Positions 15,731 to 24,652 of a DNA stretch of 37,494 nucleotides are shown in pieces (the stretch's first letter is position 1; every line of letters begins with the position of its first letter). The stretch is from JABIBU01 sp964464685 (GTDB lineage: Bacteria; Patescibacteriota; Patescibacteriia; Magasanikbacterales; UBA922): assembly GCA_964464685.1 (NCBI GenBank), contig CAYXGV010000005.1, positions 1 through 37,494 of the forward strand, written 5' to 3'. The notes below the pieces were generated by a model. It was not told where the DNA came from. It searched no databases and saw only the letters and a list, made by a program, of their open reading frames with translations. The position numbers and the translations under genes were made by a program.

Positions 15731-16841
15731 GAAAAAAGAAAAACAATTATCCCCGCTTGAACAGAAAATAAATAATTGGGTAACTGATCATCTTACTCGC
15801 ATTCCTTTGATACAAAAAATATTCTTTTTGGAACACCTCCACACCATGATTCATGCCGGTTTGTCATTGGTGGAATCGCTGGATACTCTTGGCAAAGAAA
15901 TTGAAAATAAAAAATTACAAAAAATAATTATTGAAATAAAAACCGATATTGAAAAAGGTCAACCATTGGCCGAGGTGCTAGCCAGATACCCCAAAGCTTT
16001 TCCGCCGATTTATGTAAAAATGATAGAAGCTGGTGAAGTGGCGGGCAAAATGGAAGAATCACTAAAACAAGTGGTAGATCAAATGCAAAAAAATGAAAAA
16101 TTAATTTCCACAATTCGTGGAGCCTTAATTTATCCAGCCGTTATTGTCGTGGCTATGGTTGCTATTGGTATTATGATGGTGACAGTGGTATTACCAAAAC
16201 TCACCGTTCTTTTTGAGGAATTTGATGCCGAACTACCACTGGCCACCAAGATTTTAATCGTTATTACTGACTTTGCCAGCCAACCAGTAAATATGGTCAT
16301 TGTTTTAATTTCTTTAATCGCAATTATTTTCCTATTTATTTTTTCTTTAAAAAAATATCCAAAATTTAGACGAACAATTCACAATCTAAATTTACACCTA
16401 CCAATTTTGGGGATGGTTATAAAAAAAATAAACTTAGCCAGATTTTCGCTAACTCTATCTTCACTTTTGAAAAGTACTATTCCTATTGTTCAAGCAGTTG
16501 AAATCACTAGTCAAACTTGTGGCAATGTTTTGTATCGAGACTATTTAAAATTAACTTCAGAAAAAATAAAAACTGGCGTGCCTTTGTCAGAAATTTTAGG
16601 AGAAAATCATTATCTTTTTCCTCCGATGGTGACGGAAATGATTATGGTTGGTGAAAGAACTGGTGAGGTAAATCAGTTATTAGATGAGCTCGCTAATTTT
16701 TATGGCAATGAAGTGGATAGAACTATGAAAAATTTTGCCACCATCATTGAACCAATTATAATCCTCGCCTTAGGTCTAGCTGTCGCCGGCATTGCCGTCG
16801 CTGTGATCATGCCAATGTACTCGCTCGTGCAAAACTTCTAA
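15729..16841 (+). CDS. pilC: Type IV pilus inner-membrane platform protein PilC (GspF family)
   Basis: The polytopic membrane protein on which PilB works. Two tandem GspF domains are visible: a first one with LEHLHTMIHAGLSLVESLD and a second with FSLTLSSLLKSTIPIVQAVE. Hydrophobic segments lie near 137-160, 185-205 and 340-365. The 370-aa length is a little below the usual 400. Its ATG lies at the inner end of the right arm of a 35-bp inverted repeat, with no Shine-Dalgarno sequence. It is separated from pilB by 311 bp of repeats and ends at an intrinsic terminator, so pilM-N-O is probably a separate transcript. Confidence 0.94.
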   Translation: MKKEKQLSPLEQKINNWVTDHLTRIPLIQKIFFLEHLHTMIHAGLSLVESLDTLGKEIENKKLQKIIIEIKTDIEKGQPLAEVLARYPKAFPPIYVKMIEAGEVAGKMEESLKQVVDQMQKNEKLISTIRGALIYPAVIVVAMVAIGIMMVTVVLPKLTVLFEEFDAELPLATKILIVITDFASQPVNMVIVLISLIAIIFLFIFSLKKYPKFRRTIHNLNLHLPILGMVIKKINLARFSLTLSSLLKSTIPIVQAVEITSQTCGNVLYRDYLKLTSEKIKTGVPLSEILGENHYLFPPMVTEMIMVGERTGEVNQLLDELANFYGNEVDRTMKNFATIIEPIIILALGLAVAGIAVAVIMPMYSLVQNF

Positions 16842-16882
16842 CAAACAAGATACATGGAAAAATATACATAGTAAAAAATATT

Positions 16883-16909
16883 AAAAATAACCCGCTAGGG
16901 TTATTTTTT
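16883..16909 (+). terminator. Terminator after pilC
   Basis: AAAAATAACCC, loop GCTA, GGGTTATTTTT and a further T. It lies 42 nt after the pilC stop. Confidence 0.85.
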
Positions 16910-16958
16910 ATTTACTAACCGTAATATTCTAATAAAAAAATAAGACATAAAATTTTTT

Positions 16959-17110
16959 CCCCTCCCCTCTTAGGGGAGGGTTAGGGAGGGGTTGAATGTC
17001 GAAGAATTTTATTTAGTTTTTAATAAAACGATAGTTGCTTGCTTTTAAGTATCAACCCCCACCCTGCCTACCGCCTGCCTGCCCCTACGAGGGGGAGAGA
17101 TTTAGGTCTG
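16959..17110. repeat. Facing pair of C/G-rich palindromic repeats, one split by a GCAGGC repeat
   Basis: The forward copy is 16959-16995. The reverse copy (17052-17110) is interrupted by a GCAGGC-type palindrome at about 17064-17083. The outer parts of the two copies (GGGAGGGGTTGA and its near-complement) face each other over about 56 bp. This fills most of the 411-bp pilC-pilM gap. Confidence 0.7.
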
Positions 17111-17168
17111 TGCTTTATATCGTATTTGTTATTGAAAAAAACACTAACTCCACTAAAAGGTTTTTTTG

Positions 17169-17177
17169 TGCTATAAT
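17169..17177 (+). promoter_or_regulatory. Extended -10 promoter of pilM
   Basis: TG-C-TATAAT (17169-17177). No clear -35. The pilM ATG is 75 nt downstream; the leader contains an imperfect inverted repeat built from ACAAAATATATTGTATG and CATGTATTTTGTATT words (about 17205-17245), similar to 24993-25075. Confidence 0.6.
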
Positions 17178-17252
17178 AAGTATAATAACATACCATTTTT
17201 GATGAACAAAATATATTGTATGTTTTTCCATGTATTTTGTATTTTTTAAATT

Positions 17253-18356
17253 ATGTTTACCAATCCATTTCCCAATGCCTTTGGTTTGGACATCGGCGAT
17301 TTGTCAGTAAAACTGGTTCAATTACAGAACTTGTCTTTTTGGCATCGCCGACCATATTACAAACTAGTGACCTGTCGCTCAGTTGATTTGCCAGCCGGAT
17401 TAATTGTCAATGGCGAACTGCAAAAACCAGAAGAAGTTAGAAAAAGAATAAAACACCTACTTCAAGGCACGGAAAAACAAAGAACTATAAAAAGCCCCTG
17501 GGTAGTAGCGTCTTTGCCCGAGACCCAAAGTTTTATCAAACACATTGAAATAAAAAAGTCAGCCGAAGATTTGCTAGATGAAGACATAATTGCCAATGCC
17601 AAAAAACATATTCCATTTGATGAAGATAATTATTATTTACGTTGGCAATTTTTGCCCGATAATTCAATCGAAAAAAATACTACCAACCTACTAATTGGTG
17701 CCGTTCCCAAAACCATATCGGATAGTTATACTTATCTTTTGGAAAGTTTGGGGTTGGGAGTGTTGGCTTTGGAACCAGAGGCTCTAGCTCTCACCAGATC
17801 TATGGTGACAGCTGAAAAAGAATATAAAAATGAAGCCCGGGCTATTCTCTATATTAGTGCTGCCCAATCTAGTTTGATTATTCACGATCATGATATTATT
17901 CAATTTAGCACATCACTACCATATTCTGGTGAAATATTAACTACAGCATTATCACAAAAACTTAATTTATCTTACGAAGAAGCCGAAAAAATAAAAATAA
18001 AACATGGTACTTCTTATAAAAAAGGCAATGACAAAGCTTGGAAAGTAATGGTTGATTTTAATAAACAATTATTAGACGGTATAAAAGATGCTTTTGATTT
18101 TTATTATTCTCATTTTCTAGGTGCCAACAAAATAACTAGAATTGTGATGTGTGGTGGTGGTTCCAATTTGAAAAACTTGGACAAGGTAATTTCCACGAGC
18201 CTAAAGGTTATTGCTCGCCCCGGCAAACCTTGGAAAAATTTGGGGGGTAACCAAGAAAATACTCTGCCTGCCGAAGAATCTCTCTCTTACTCTAGTGCAA
18301 TCGGATTGGCTTTGCGAGCAGCTGACAATCCTTTTTTTACCAATGACATAATCTAA
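17253..18356 (+). CDS. pilM: Type IV pilus assembly protein PilM
   Basis: An actin/FtsA-like ATP-binding protein that sits on the cytoplasmic face and binds the PilN N-terminus. The phosphate-1 motif FGLDIGDLSVKLVQL is at the N-terminus; a later CGGGSNLKNLDKVI (about 305-318) is the adenosine-binding Gly-rich region. At 367 aa it is the usual size. pilN starts 2 nt after its stop, then pilO, so the three are one operon. Confidence 0.92.
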   Translation: MFTNPFPNAFGLDIGDLSVKLVQLQNLSFWHRRPYYKLVTCRSVDLPAGLIVNGELQKPEEVRKRIKHLLQGTEKQRTIKSPWVVASLPETQSFIKHIEIKKSAEDLLDEDIIANAKKHIPFDEDNYYLRWQFLPDNSIEKNTTNLLIGAVPKTISDSYTYLLESLGLGVLALEPEALALTRSMVTAEKEYKNEARAILYISAAQSSLIIHDHDIIQFSTSLPYSGEILTTALSQKLNLSYEEAEKIKIKHGTSYKKGNDKAWKVMVDFNKQLLDGIKDAFDFYYSHFLGANKITRIVMCGGGSNLKNLDKVISTSLKVIARPGKPWKNLGGNQENTLPAEESLSYSSAIGLALRAADNPFFTNDII

Positions 18357-18358
18357 TT

Positions 18359-18889
18359 ATGATACCTTCACGCCTAAATTTACTCTCACCCGAAAAAATG
18401 AAAAGATTAAGTTTTTTGTCTAATTTTCAATTTATAAAAAATATATTGGAATTTTTTTTAATTATAATTTCAATTACTGGCATTGTTTTGCTAGGTGGTG
18501 AAACAGTATTGGAAGATTATACCAATGAATTGAATAACACTCTAAATAGCATCCAAAACCAGCACGCCGACACCAACAAACAAATTAGACAAATAAACGA
18601 TACACTCAGTTTGGTAGAAAAAATTCAAAAAGAATTTAATCCCCTAGCCAACTCTATCGCCGAATTAGCTGATCTGGTACCAGCAGAAATAATTTTAAAA
18701 ACTCTAAACATAAATAAAGAAAATAATCTGTTAACAATCGCTGGTTATGCTCCTACCCGAGAGGCCTTGCTTGATTTACAAAAAAACTTATCAACCTTGG
18801 ATTGGATAGATAGTGTTGAAATCCCAGTATCTGAGCTGACTGAAAAAGAAAATATTAATTTTTCTTTCACTGCCAATCTAAAAAAATAA
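18359..18889 (+). CDS. pilN: Type IV pilus assembly protein PilN-like
   Basis: A bitopic inner-membrane protein linking PilM to PilO. The N-terminal IPSRLNLLSPEK is the kind of short cytoplasmic peptide that PilM grips (INLLP-like). One membrane helix follows at about 28-48, then a coiled coil (about 55-95) and a small ferredoxin-like domain (about 100-176; LKTLNINKENNLLTIAGYAP). 176 aa is normal. It lies 2 nt after pilM and 3 nt before pilO. Confidence 0.85.
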   Translation: MIPSRLNLLSPEKMKRLSFLSNFQFIKNILEFFLIIISITGIVLLGGETVLEDYTNELNNTLNSIQNQHADTNKQIRQINDTLSLVEKIQKEFNPLANSIAELADLVPAEIILKTLNINKENNLLTIAGYAPTREALLDLQKNLSTLDWIDSVEIPVSELTEKENINFSFTANLKK

Positions 18890-18892
18890 TTT

Positions 18893-19462
18893 ATGGCCAC
18901 CCCTTCGCTAAAAAATAAATTGATTATTATCCTCATTATTATAGTGGCGACTTTGGTTATCATCAGTCTGGGAATAATTTATCCAACAGTCAAAAAAATT
19001 AATGAATTAAAAAATGATATTACAAAAATTCAAAATGAGGTGGAACAAAAATATAACAACTCTCAAAAACTCCGTCGCACCATGCGTGAACTGACGGAAA
19101 CAAAAACAAACACAGAAAAATTCACCCAAGCCACAATGAAATTGGGCGACGAATTAAAAGTAATAACTGAGTTGGAAGATTTGGCACTTAAATATAATAT
19201 TGACCAAACTTTGAATATTTCTTACAGTGGCAATGATGCCAAAATAAAAAATACTGCCACCCAATATTATGAATTATCTTTTTTAAATAATGGTTATTTT
19301 GCCGACCACATTAAATATCTAAACGAAATTGAAAAACTACCTTATTATATAATAATAAAAAATATTAGTTTGGAAAAACATCAGAGCAAGGCCACTCCAA
19401 ACGATACCCAAATACCCATTACCCTAAGCTTCAGTGCCAAAATATATGTCACAACTGAATAG
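18893..19462 (+). CDS. pilO: Type IV pilus assembly protein PilO-like
   Basis: A bitopic membrane protein that forms a heterodimer with PilN. The membrane helix is at about 9-30 (LIIILIIIVATLVIISLGII), followed by a coiled coil (to about 75) and a C-terminal globular part. Sequence conservation in the family is low; the call rests on topology, size (189 aa) and position directly after pilM and pilN. The next gene overlaps its end. Confidence 0.78.
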   Translation: MATPSLKNKLIIILIIIVATLVIISLGIIYPTVKKINELKNDITKIQNEVEQKYNNSQKLRRTMRELTETKTNTEKFTQATMKLGDELKVITELEDLALKYNIDQTLNISYSGNDAKIKNTATQYYELSFLNNGYFADHIKYLNEIEKLPYYIIIKNISLEKHQSKATPNDTQIPITLSFSAKIYVTTE

Positions 19463-19775
19463 AAAAAATTTAGCTGATATACCAGAGTACAAACACTACT
19501 CTCTTTTGCGATTGATCAGTTTCTTGATGATTGGCCTGATTGGCATAACAATTATTGGCGGAGCGTTTTTTGTTTACAACAACATCTATATTGCTATCGG
19601 ACAAACTCAAGTCTTTATGAATATTGATCAAAGTTTGGCTATTGAAGTAATTGATTTTGCCAAATACGACCGGGTTGACAAAACCTGGCAAGACAAGTAT
19701 AGTGATGAAGAGTTAGTTATCAGTAGAGACCCTTTTAATATGGTGCTAACCACAGAAAAAAAAGCGGACGAATAA
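19446..19775 (+). CDS. Small single-span membrane protein in the pilus cluster
   Basis: A 109-aa protein not assigned to a family. A cytoplasmic N-terminus (SQLNRKNLADIPEYKHY) is followed by one membrane helix at about 25-48, then an external part of about 60 residues. I start it at the ATG at 19446, which overlaps pilO by 17 bp; a GTG at 19434 would add four residues. Its place after pilO is where pilP stands in proteobacterial clusters, but it has no lipobox and no visible PilP features. It could be a lineage-specific partner of PilN and PilO. The methyltransferase begins 15 nt later. Confidence 0.7.
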   Translation: MSQLNRKNLADIPEYKHYSLLRLISFLMIGLIGITIIGGAFFVYNNIYIAIGQTQVFMNIDQSLAIEVIDFAKYDRVDKTWQDKYSDEELVISRDPFNMVLTTEKKADE

Positions 19776-19790
19776 AAACACAATAATTTT

Positions 19791-20967
19791 ATGTTTAAAT
19801 ATCTTTTCGAACTTGGTCATCAACCCCACATCTCAATCGCCGAAATCCAGGCGGTTTTTGCATTTTCCGCCCAAGGCAGATCCGCCTCTGGCGGAAAACG
19901 AATGGGCAACTATTTTCTATTAGAAACCAAGGACAAACTAGATTGCGAGGAACTAATGAATCAGTTAGGTGGGACAATTAAGATTGCAGAAAAAATAGAA
20001 GAAGAAAATATCACCGACTTTTTGGCAAAAACTCCAGAGGAATTTAAAATCCAATTTTCTCTATCTGGATCTAATAGCAAAAAAATCGCCATGGCCGTAA
20101 AAAAACAATTGAAAGCCATGGGACGATCGGTCAGATATATTGAGCCAAAAAATACTGCCACGATTTTGCACAATAAATTAATTAAAAAACAAGGCGACCT
20201 GACAATTTTTGAAGATGAAATTTTTGTAACCAAAGCTATCCAACCTTTTGAAGAATTTGGCGAACGCGATTACAATCGACCTAGCACCGACAGTTGGTCT
20301 GGTATGTTGCCACCAAAATTGGCACGAATTATGATTAATTTAGGATTGGCAGATGTACAGACGCGCCATGGCGCGTCTCCAATCACGCAACCAGATGACG
20401 TTGTATTACTAGACCCCTTCTGCGGTTCAGGCACAGTCTTGACCGAAGCCCTTGATCTGGGTTTTAAAAATTTAATTGGCTCTGATATTTCCGAAAAAGC
20501 AATTGAAGATACTAAAAAAAATATAGAATGGATGCAAAAAAATTTCAAATTTCAAATTTCAAATTTCAAATTATTCACTTCTGATGCTTGTAAACTACCA
20601 GCTGAAATAAAACCAAACTCAATTGATTTAATAGTTTCCGAACCCTACCTGGGTAAACCTTTGCGTGGCAATGAAAGAATTGACACTCTTCAAAAACAAG
20701 CCAACGATCTGGCTGAACTCTACGCTTTGGCTTTCAAACAATTTCATAAAGTTTTAAAAAAATCCGGAATAGTTATTTTCATCATTCCAAAATTTAAATA
20801 CAACAATTCTTGGGTAGAAATTGATTGCCTAGAAAAAATTAAAAAAGCTGGTTTCAAAATTGTTCCCCTCGATCCAAATTCTCCCCCTAATAAGGGGGAG
20901 TCAGAAGGGGTGTCACTCACCTACCACCGACCAAAGCAACATGTGGCAAGAGTGATTTGGAAGTTTG
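19791..20967 (+). CDS. TRM11/TrmG10-like RNA (guanine-N2) methyltransferase, 3' end in scaffold gap
   Basis: A class I SAM-dependent methyltransferase of the TRM11 group, which methylates guanine 10 in tRNA; the substrate here is inferred. The N-terminal third is THUMP-like. Motif I is DPFCGSGTVLTEA near residue 208; the catalytic motif IV reads SEPYLG near 284 where D-P-P-Y is commoner. The frame is interrupted by the N gap at 20968-21067; the last visible residues (HVARVIWKF) look like a normal family end. Four repeats are inserted in frame: a TCCGCC palindrome, an AGACGCG palindrome, a heptamer array and a C/G-rich palindrome. They fall in or near loops and add roughly 10 residues each, so the enzyme may still be active. 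Confidence 0.8.
19863..19898. repeat. TCCGCC-type palindrome inside the methyltransferase gene
   Basis: TTTTCCGCC (19863-19871) pairs with GGCGGAAAA (19890-19898), with TCCGCC-tct-GGCGGA inside. It is read in frame as SAQGRSASGGK, a Ser/Gly-rich stretch that looks inserted. Confidence 0.65.
20359..20378. repeat. AGACGCG palindrome inside the methyltransferase gene
   Basis: A perfect 20-bp palindrome, AGACGCGCCATGGCGCGTCT. It is read in frame just before motif I. A related palindrome (AGAGACGCGA arms) forms the terminator at 28133-28162. Confidence 0.7.
20541..20568. repeat. Heptanucleotide tandem repeat (AATTTCA) inside the methyltransferase gene
   Basis: Four perfect 7-bp units, read in frame as NFKFQISNFK after motif I. 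Confidence 0.8.
20881..20915. repeat. C/G-rich palindrome inside the methyltransferase gene
   Basis: CTCCCCCT (20881-20888) pairs with AGGGGGAG (20893-20900), followed by AGAAGGGGTG as in the intergenic copies. It is read in frame as SPPNKGESEGV. Confidence 0.75.
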
Positions 20968-21067
20968 NNNNNNNNNNNNNNNNNNNNNNNNNNNNNNNNN
21001 NNNNNNNNNNNNNNNNNNNNNNNNNNNNNNNNNNNNNNNNNNNNNNNNNNNNNNNNNNNNNNNNNNN
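20968..21067. other. Scaffold gap (100 N)
   Basis: Exactly 100 Ns of unknown true length. The flanks do not repeat each other, so sequence is probably missing here. The frame after the gap ends within ten bases. Confidence 0.99.
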
Positions 21068-21082
21068 AAAAAATTGAAGAAT

Positions 21083-21111
21083 AAAAAATCCCGAGAAACT
21101 CGGGATTTTTT
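21083..21111. terminator. Bidirectional terminator
   Basis: ATCCCGAG (21088-21095), loop AAA, CTCGGGAT (21099-21106), with an A run before and a T run after it. It serves both the methyltransferase and the converging minus-strand gene. Confidence 0.9.
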
Positions 21112-21125
21112 GTTTTTAATTAATT

Positions 21126-22694
21126 CTAAACCTCCACAATCTTCCCCACTTTATCATCCAAGTCCTCTTGTCTTTCCAACAAATTCACATACATCTTACT
21201 TCCACCCTTGGTTTCAGACCACGCTTCATAAGGTGGCCTGAGAGGATATCCGCCATTCCCTTTGCCACCTTTCCACATTTCTTCGTCTATTCCCATTTTA
21301 CCAATCATCAAGCTTTCTACTACTTTTCTGGCAAAAGCTGGATCTTCTCTTAACTTAACGGCCAATTCATCCGCAACTGACTTTGGTAAAATACACTCCA
21401 ACCCCAAATGTTGACCTGTACGTCCGGAACAATCCCGATACCCAGTATTATCATTTTGTTTGTGTCTCTTAAATGGCTCGGCACAATATCGAAAACTAAC
21501 CGCTGGTTCATTTTTGCCACCAGAAACCATCTCACTGTGACTAGCGATTCTTTTTCTACCTGAATCAACTTGCTTAGTCCTCTTCTCCTTACCACCAATT
21601 TTACCTCTCCAACCACTGGCCTTGACTTCTTCTTCAACTGTTTCCATTATTGGTTCCTCTACCGGTAATAAAATTACTGTCTCGTCAACTTCCAATTGTT
21701 CTCTTGTATTATTATAGTATTTTGGTTGTGTCTTACTCTCTAAAAAAGGGATTAAATATCTATCTGAGCCTCTAAGAGCAGAAATACCCCCATCAAATCT
21801 TGACAAATTTTTTCTATCTTTAGCACTCTGAAATCCACTATGGATCACTTCCCTACCATCAACAACTGTTCCTTCCCGCAACGACATACTAAGACCAACT
21901 CCACCATTTTTAGCTATCTCATCCAAAAGCATTTTTTCTCTTACTTCTTTTAACTCTCGTTCATCTACAGTTCCTTGTGTTTTTGCTCTTTTTTCTAAAT
22001 CATTTTTATGATTTAATGCCTCTTTTTCTTTTTGTTTTAAAATTGCCTCTTTTTTTAATAATTCTAATCTATAAACCAAACGCATTATCTCCATTGCTGT
22101 ATTTCTTCCCTTATCATCCAAATTAAATTTACCATCACGACTCATTGTCTCTTCATTTTGGTCTTGCTCAAAAGCTTCCATAATTTTTTTCTCAATTTCT
22201 TCCAAAACACCAGGACCATCATCTATCACCCTCTCAAGTGTCTCATCATTACCATATTGTTTTAATACCTCACTAGTCTTAGGAAAATCTTTATCAACTT
22301 TCATTCCCATTTTTTTTAGAGTTCGAAAAGTAAACAACATATTTTCTTTAGGAAACAATTTTTTACTTGTCTCCATAAACAAACAATTTGCTTCTTCTGT
22401 TTCATCACTTTGAATCATTGTCATTTCACTAGCTAAAAGCGATAAAGTCTCAGGAAAACGTCTACCAATAGCATTACTATCAGGCTCTTCAGTAGCATTT
22501 AAGTATAATAAATCAGTTTTGGCTCTTTCATTTCTTGTTTTGTGATTTTTAGATGCAACCGAAGCATCTCCATCATCAATCACAGCACCAACTGCCTCAA
22601 TCCTAGTATCAAAAAAATCAATGATTCTTTTTCTTTCTTGTTTTTTTTGTTCTTTACTACCTACTTCAGGATTTTTATTTTCAAAATCACTCAT
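21126..22694 (-). CDS. Large hypothetical cytoplasmic protein
   Basis: A 522-aa protein I cannot place in a family. There is no signal peptide or membrane segment. The N-terminal 210 residues are acidic and mostly helical. About 215-270 is a Lys/Glu-rich predicted coiled coil (LELLKKEAILKQKEKEALN). A linker rich in Glu, Lys and Gly spans about 340-400. The C-terminal 120 residues contain three spaced Cys and several His (RYCAEPFKRHKQ, YRDCSGRTGQHLGLEC), perhaps a metal site, then a helical region and LRPPYEAWSETKGG. It has its own minus-strand unit ending at the 21083-21111 terminator and lies 69 bp after the SpoIID/LytB gene, so they may be co-transcribed. Function unknown. Confidence 0.7.
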   Translation of the reverse strand: MSDFENKNPEVGSKEQKKQERKRIIDFFDTRIEAVGAVIDDGDASVASKNHKTRNERAKTDLLYLNATEEPDSNAIGRRFPETLSLLASEMTMIQSDETEEANCLFMETSKKLFPKENMLFTFRTLKKMGMKVDKDFPKTSEVLKQYGNDETLERVIDDGPGVLEEIEKKIMEAFEQDQNEETMSRDGKFNLDDKGRNTAMEIMRLVYRLELLKKEAILKQKEKEALNHKNDLEKRAKTQGTVDERELKEVREKMLLDEIAKNGGVGLSMSLREGTVVDGREVIHSGFQSAKDRKNLSRFDGGISALRGSDRYLIPFLESKTQPKYYNNTREQLEVDETVILLPVEEPIMETVEEEVKASGWRGKIGGKEKRTKQVDSGRKRIASHSEMVSGGKNEPAVSFRYCAEPFKRHKQNDNTGYRDCSGRTGQHLGLECILPKSVADELAVKLREDPAFARKVVESLMIGKMGIDEEMWKGGKGNGGYPLRPPYEAWSETKGGSKMYVNLLERQEDLDDKVGKIVEV

Positions 22695-22763
22695 ACAATT
22701 TATGTAAAATTATTTTTTATTTTATAATAATTATCAAACTCAATCACACTCATAATTCATAAA

Positions 22764-24596
22764 CTAATAAACCTTCTCCACCATCACTCCACTATAATAA
22801 TACCACAAAAGCTCATCATAAGTCAAGCCCAAATCATCAGCCCTAAGTCTGGCGTCGCGCTGACTCATACCAACACCATGGCCAAACTGCGCTCGGCCGG
22901 CGTCGTATTCGGCTCGGACTGGAACAAGCCATGGTTTAGCACTTCCACCCCAGACTGATGAAAAACTCTTGGTCCAACCATTGGAATTGCCAAAATATGG
23001 TGTAGTCACAATTTGATTGTCATAAGTCACCATAATACCCCGCACATCTTTGGCAGCTTTGGCTACATTTGGTTGAGCCAATTCGGCTTCATAGCCTAGA
23101 TACAATTGATCATAGGTAGATCCCAACACATCAAAAAATGGGTAACTGCCTTTGTGCACAAAAGCATAATTACGCGTGGCTACTAAATTGGCCTTGATAA
23201 ATTCATAATTATTATCATTATGAACCTCAGCCATGCCAGCGGTATAATCTTCCAATAACAAATCATTGACTGCATAATATTCCTTGTCTACTTCACCTTG
23301 ACGAAATTCTAGCGCGCCACGATAACGATTGAAATCTTCACTACCTACCCAACTCATTGGGCGATCAAGATTTAATAAATCAAACACGGCATGTGGATTA
23401 TTAATTGGTTCCAAACGCACATATTTAGTCGCTGTAAAATTCAAATCATTGCTAGTGAAATCATTAACACCTGACTCAATTTTTAAAACACCCTTGCTAC
23501 CTTTTTTTAAAATACCTTTTTTTACACTACCATCAAAAATATTATAATCATCTTCATGAGATCTGAATTGTAAAAAATAATCAGTTAATTTTAAACCAAC
23601 TCTAATTCTCGGCTCTACTCCTAAACGATTGGTTTCTACAATTTTTGACTCCGGAACCTCTTCTTTTTCTTTGGCAAATTTTGGTGCGATATAATTAGCC
23701 GGGGCATTAGTCACCACTGTCACTGGAATTTCTATTATACTACCAGCCAAGTCCAAATCATCAACCTTCAAATTAAAACTGGTTTTATATTCACCCTTGT
23801 CAACTGGTGCACGGAAATAAAATGTTTTGCGAATAAATCCACCAGCCGAAACCGCCTCTTCCCAACTATCCACCATGGTTGCACTTTGCCAACTGCTATC
23901 AGCCCAACCCTCTTCACTAATTGAAAGAGAGAGTTTGGACCAATCTTTTTCTCCAGTATTTTGAAATGACGCAATCACTTTAATTCTATCACCACCAACT
24001 GCTTCAGCTACTACTTTTGGCGTAGCAAAAACTTTATGAATTGCATAACCCTCGGTAGAACTTGAATTACCTTCAGCTAATTCTTTTTCCAAAGCCAATT
24101 CTGCTACTGGCTGGCTAGCAGGTATTACCTTTATTTTAAAATAAAAATAACTACCTTCTACCCAAGAATAATTTTCAGCTGCCAAATAAAATTTTTCTAT
24201 GTATTCCCCAGTCTTGGTTGGGGCAGTCAAATCTATTTTTAATTCACCAGTTTGACCCGGAGCGACCGTACTGGAAATTTTACCAGTCTGTTTGCTACTC
24301 AACCAATTGGAACTTCTAAAGACAGAACTGCGCTCACGTGGTTCCATGGTATAAGCTGAAACAAAATGCGCTGGATTACCATTCCAAGTATATTCACCAG
24401 TATTTTTAAATTTGATAGTAATTGTTTTTGTCTTACCAGCTTCAATTTCGATTGGATCAGGTATTGATTGTGACACAAATTTGGCTGAATAGCCATTATC
24501 TTTGACGGTAACCACTGGTTCAACTGCCAATACTTTGATTGGAAGTAAAAATAAGCCTAGCAAAAATGCTGTTGTTAAAATATAATTTTTTGTCAT
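22764..24596 (-). CDS. Secreted SpoIID/LytB-domain protein with NBR1-like Ig domains
   Basis: The N-terminus is a signal peptide (cleavage after about residue 24, LLPIKVLAVEP). Two Ig-like domains follow, at about 30-165 and 185-300; each has the Trp-containing FKNTGEYTW or FQNTGEKDW strand typical of NBR1-like Ig domains. The C-terminal 280 residues are a SpoIID/LytB domain: RYRGALEFR, LLEDYTAGMAEV with the candidate catalytic Glu, and the closing GHGVGMSQRDA. SpoIID cleaves denuded peptidoglycan glycan strands, so this is probably an exported cell-wall hydrolase held at the surface by the Ig domains. The promoter (24623-24652) is complete. Its upstream 55 bp are duplicated across the second scaffold gap. 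Confidence 0.88.
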   Translation of the reverse strand: MTKNYILTTAFLLGLFLLPIKVLAVEPVVTVKDNGYSAKFVSQSIPDPIEIEAGKTKTITIKFKNTGEYTWNGNPAHFVSAYTMEPRERSSVFRSSNWLSSKQTGKISSTVAPGQTGELKIDLTAPTKTGEYIEKFYLAAENYSWVEGSYFYFKIKVIPASQPVAELALEKELAEGNSSSTEGYAIHKVFATPKVVAEAVGGDRIKVIASFQNTGEKDWSKLSLSISEEGWADSSWQSATMVDSWEEAVSAGGFIRKTFYFRAPVDKGEYKTSFNLKVDDLDLAGSIIEIPVTVVTNAPANYIAPKFAKEKEEVPESKIVETNRLGVEPRIRVGLKLTDYFLQFRSHEDDYNIFDGSVKKGILKKGSKGVLKIESGVNDFTSNDLNFTATKYVRLEPINNPHAVFDLLNLDRPMSWVGSEDFNRYRGALEFRQGEVDKEYYAVNDLLLEDYTAGMAEVHNDNNYEFIKANLVATRNYAFVHKGSYPFFDVLGSTYDQLYLGYEAELAQPNVAKAAKDVRGIMVTYDNQIVTTPYFGNSNGWTKSFSSVWGGSAKPWLVPVRAEYDAGRAQFGHGVGMSQRDARLRADDLGLTYDELLWYYYSGVMVEKVY

Positions 24597-24597
24597 A

Positions 24598-24652
24598 ATT
24601 ATTTTAAATTATTAGTATTGAAATTATACCAGATTACTCCCCTTTTTGCCAA
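24598..24652. repeat. 55-bp sequence duplicated across the scaffold gap, first copy
   Basis: Identical to 24753-24807. The two copies directly flank the 100-N gap, as expected when two contigs that really overlap were joined without merging. Confidence 0.95.
24623..24652 (-). promoter_or_regulatory. Promoter of the SpoIID/LytB gene
   Basis: On the minus strand TTGGCA (24652-24647), an 18-bp spacer and TATAAT (24628-24623), with TG one base before the -10. The second copy is part of the duplicated 55 bp. Confidence 0.75.
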
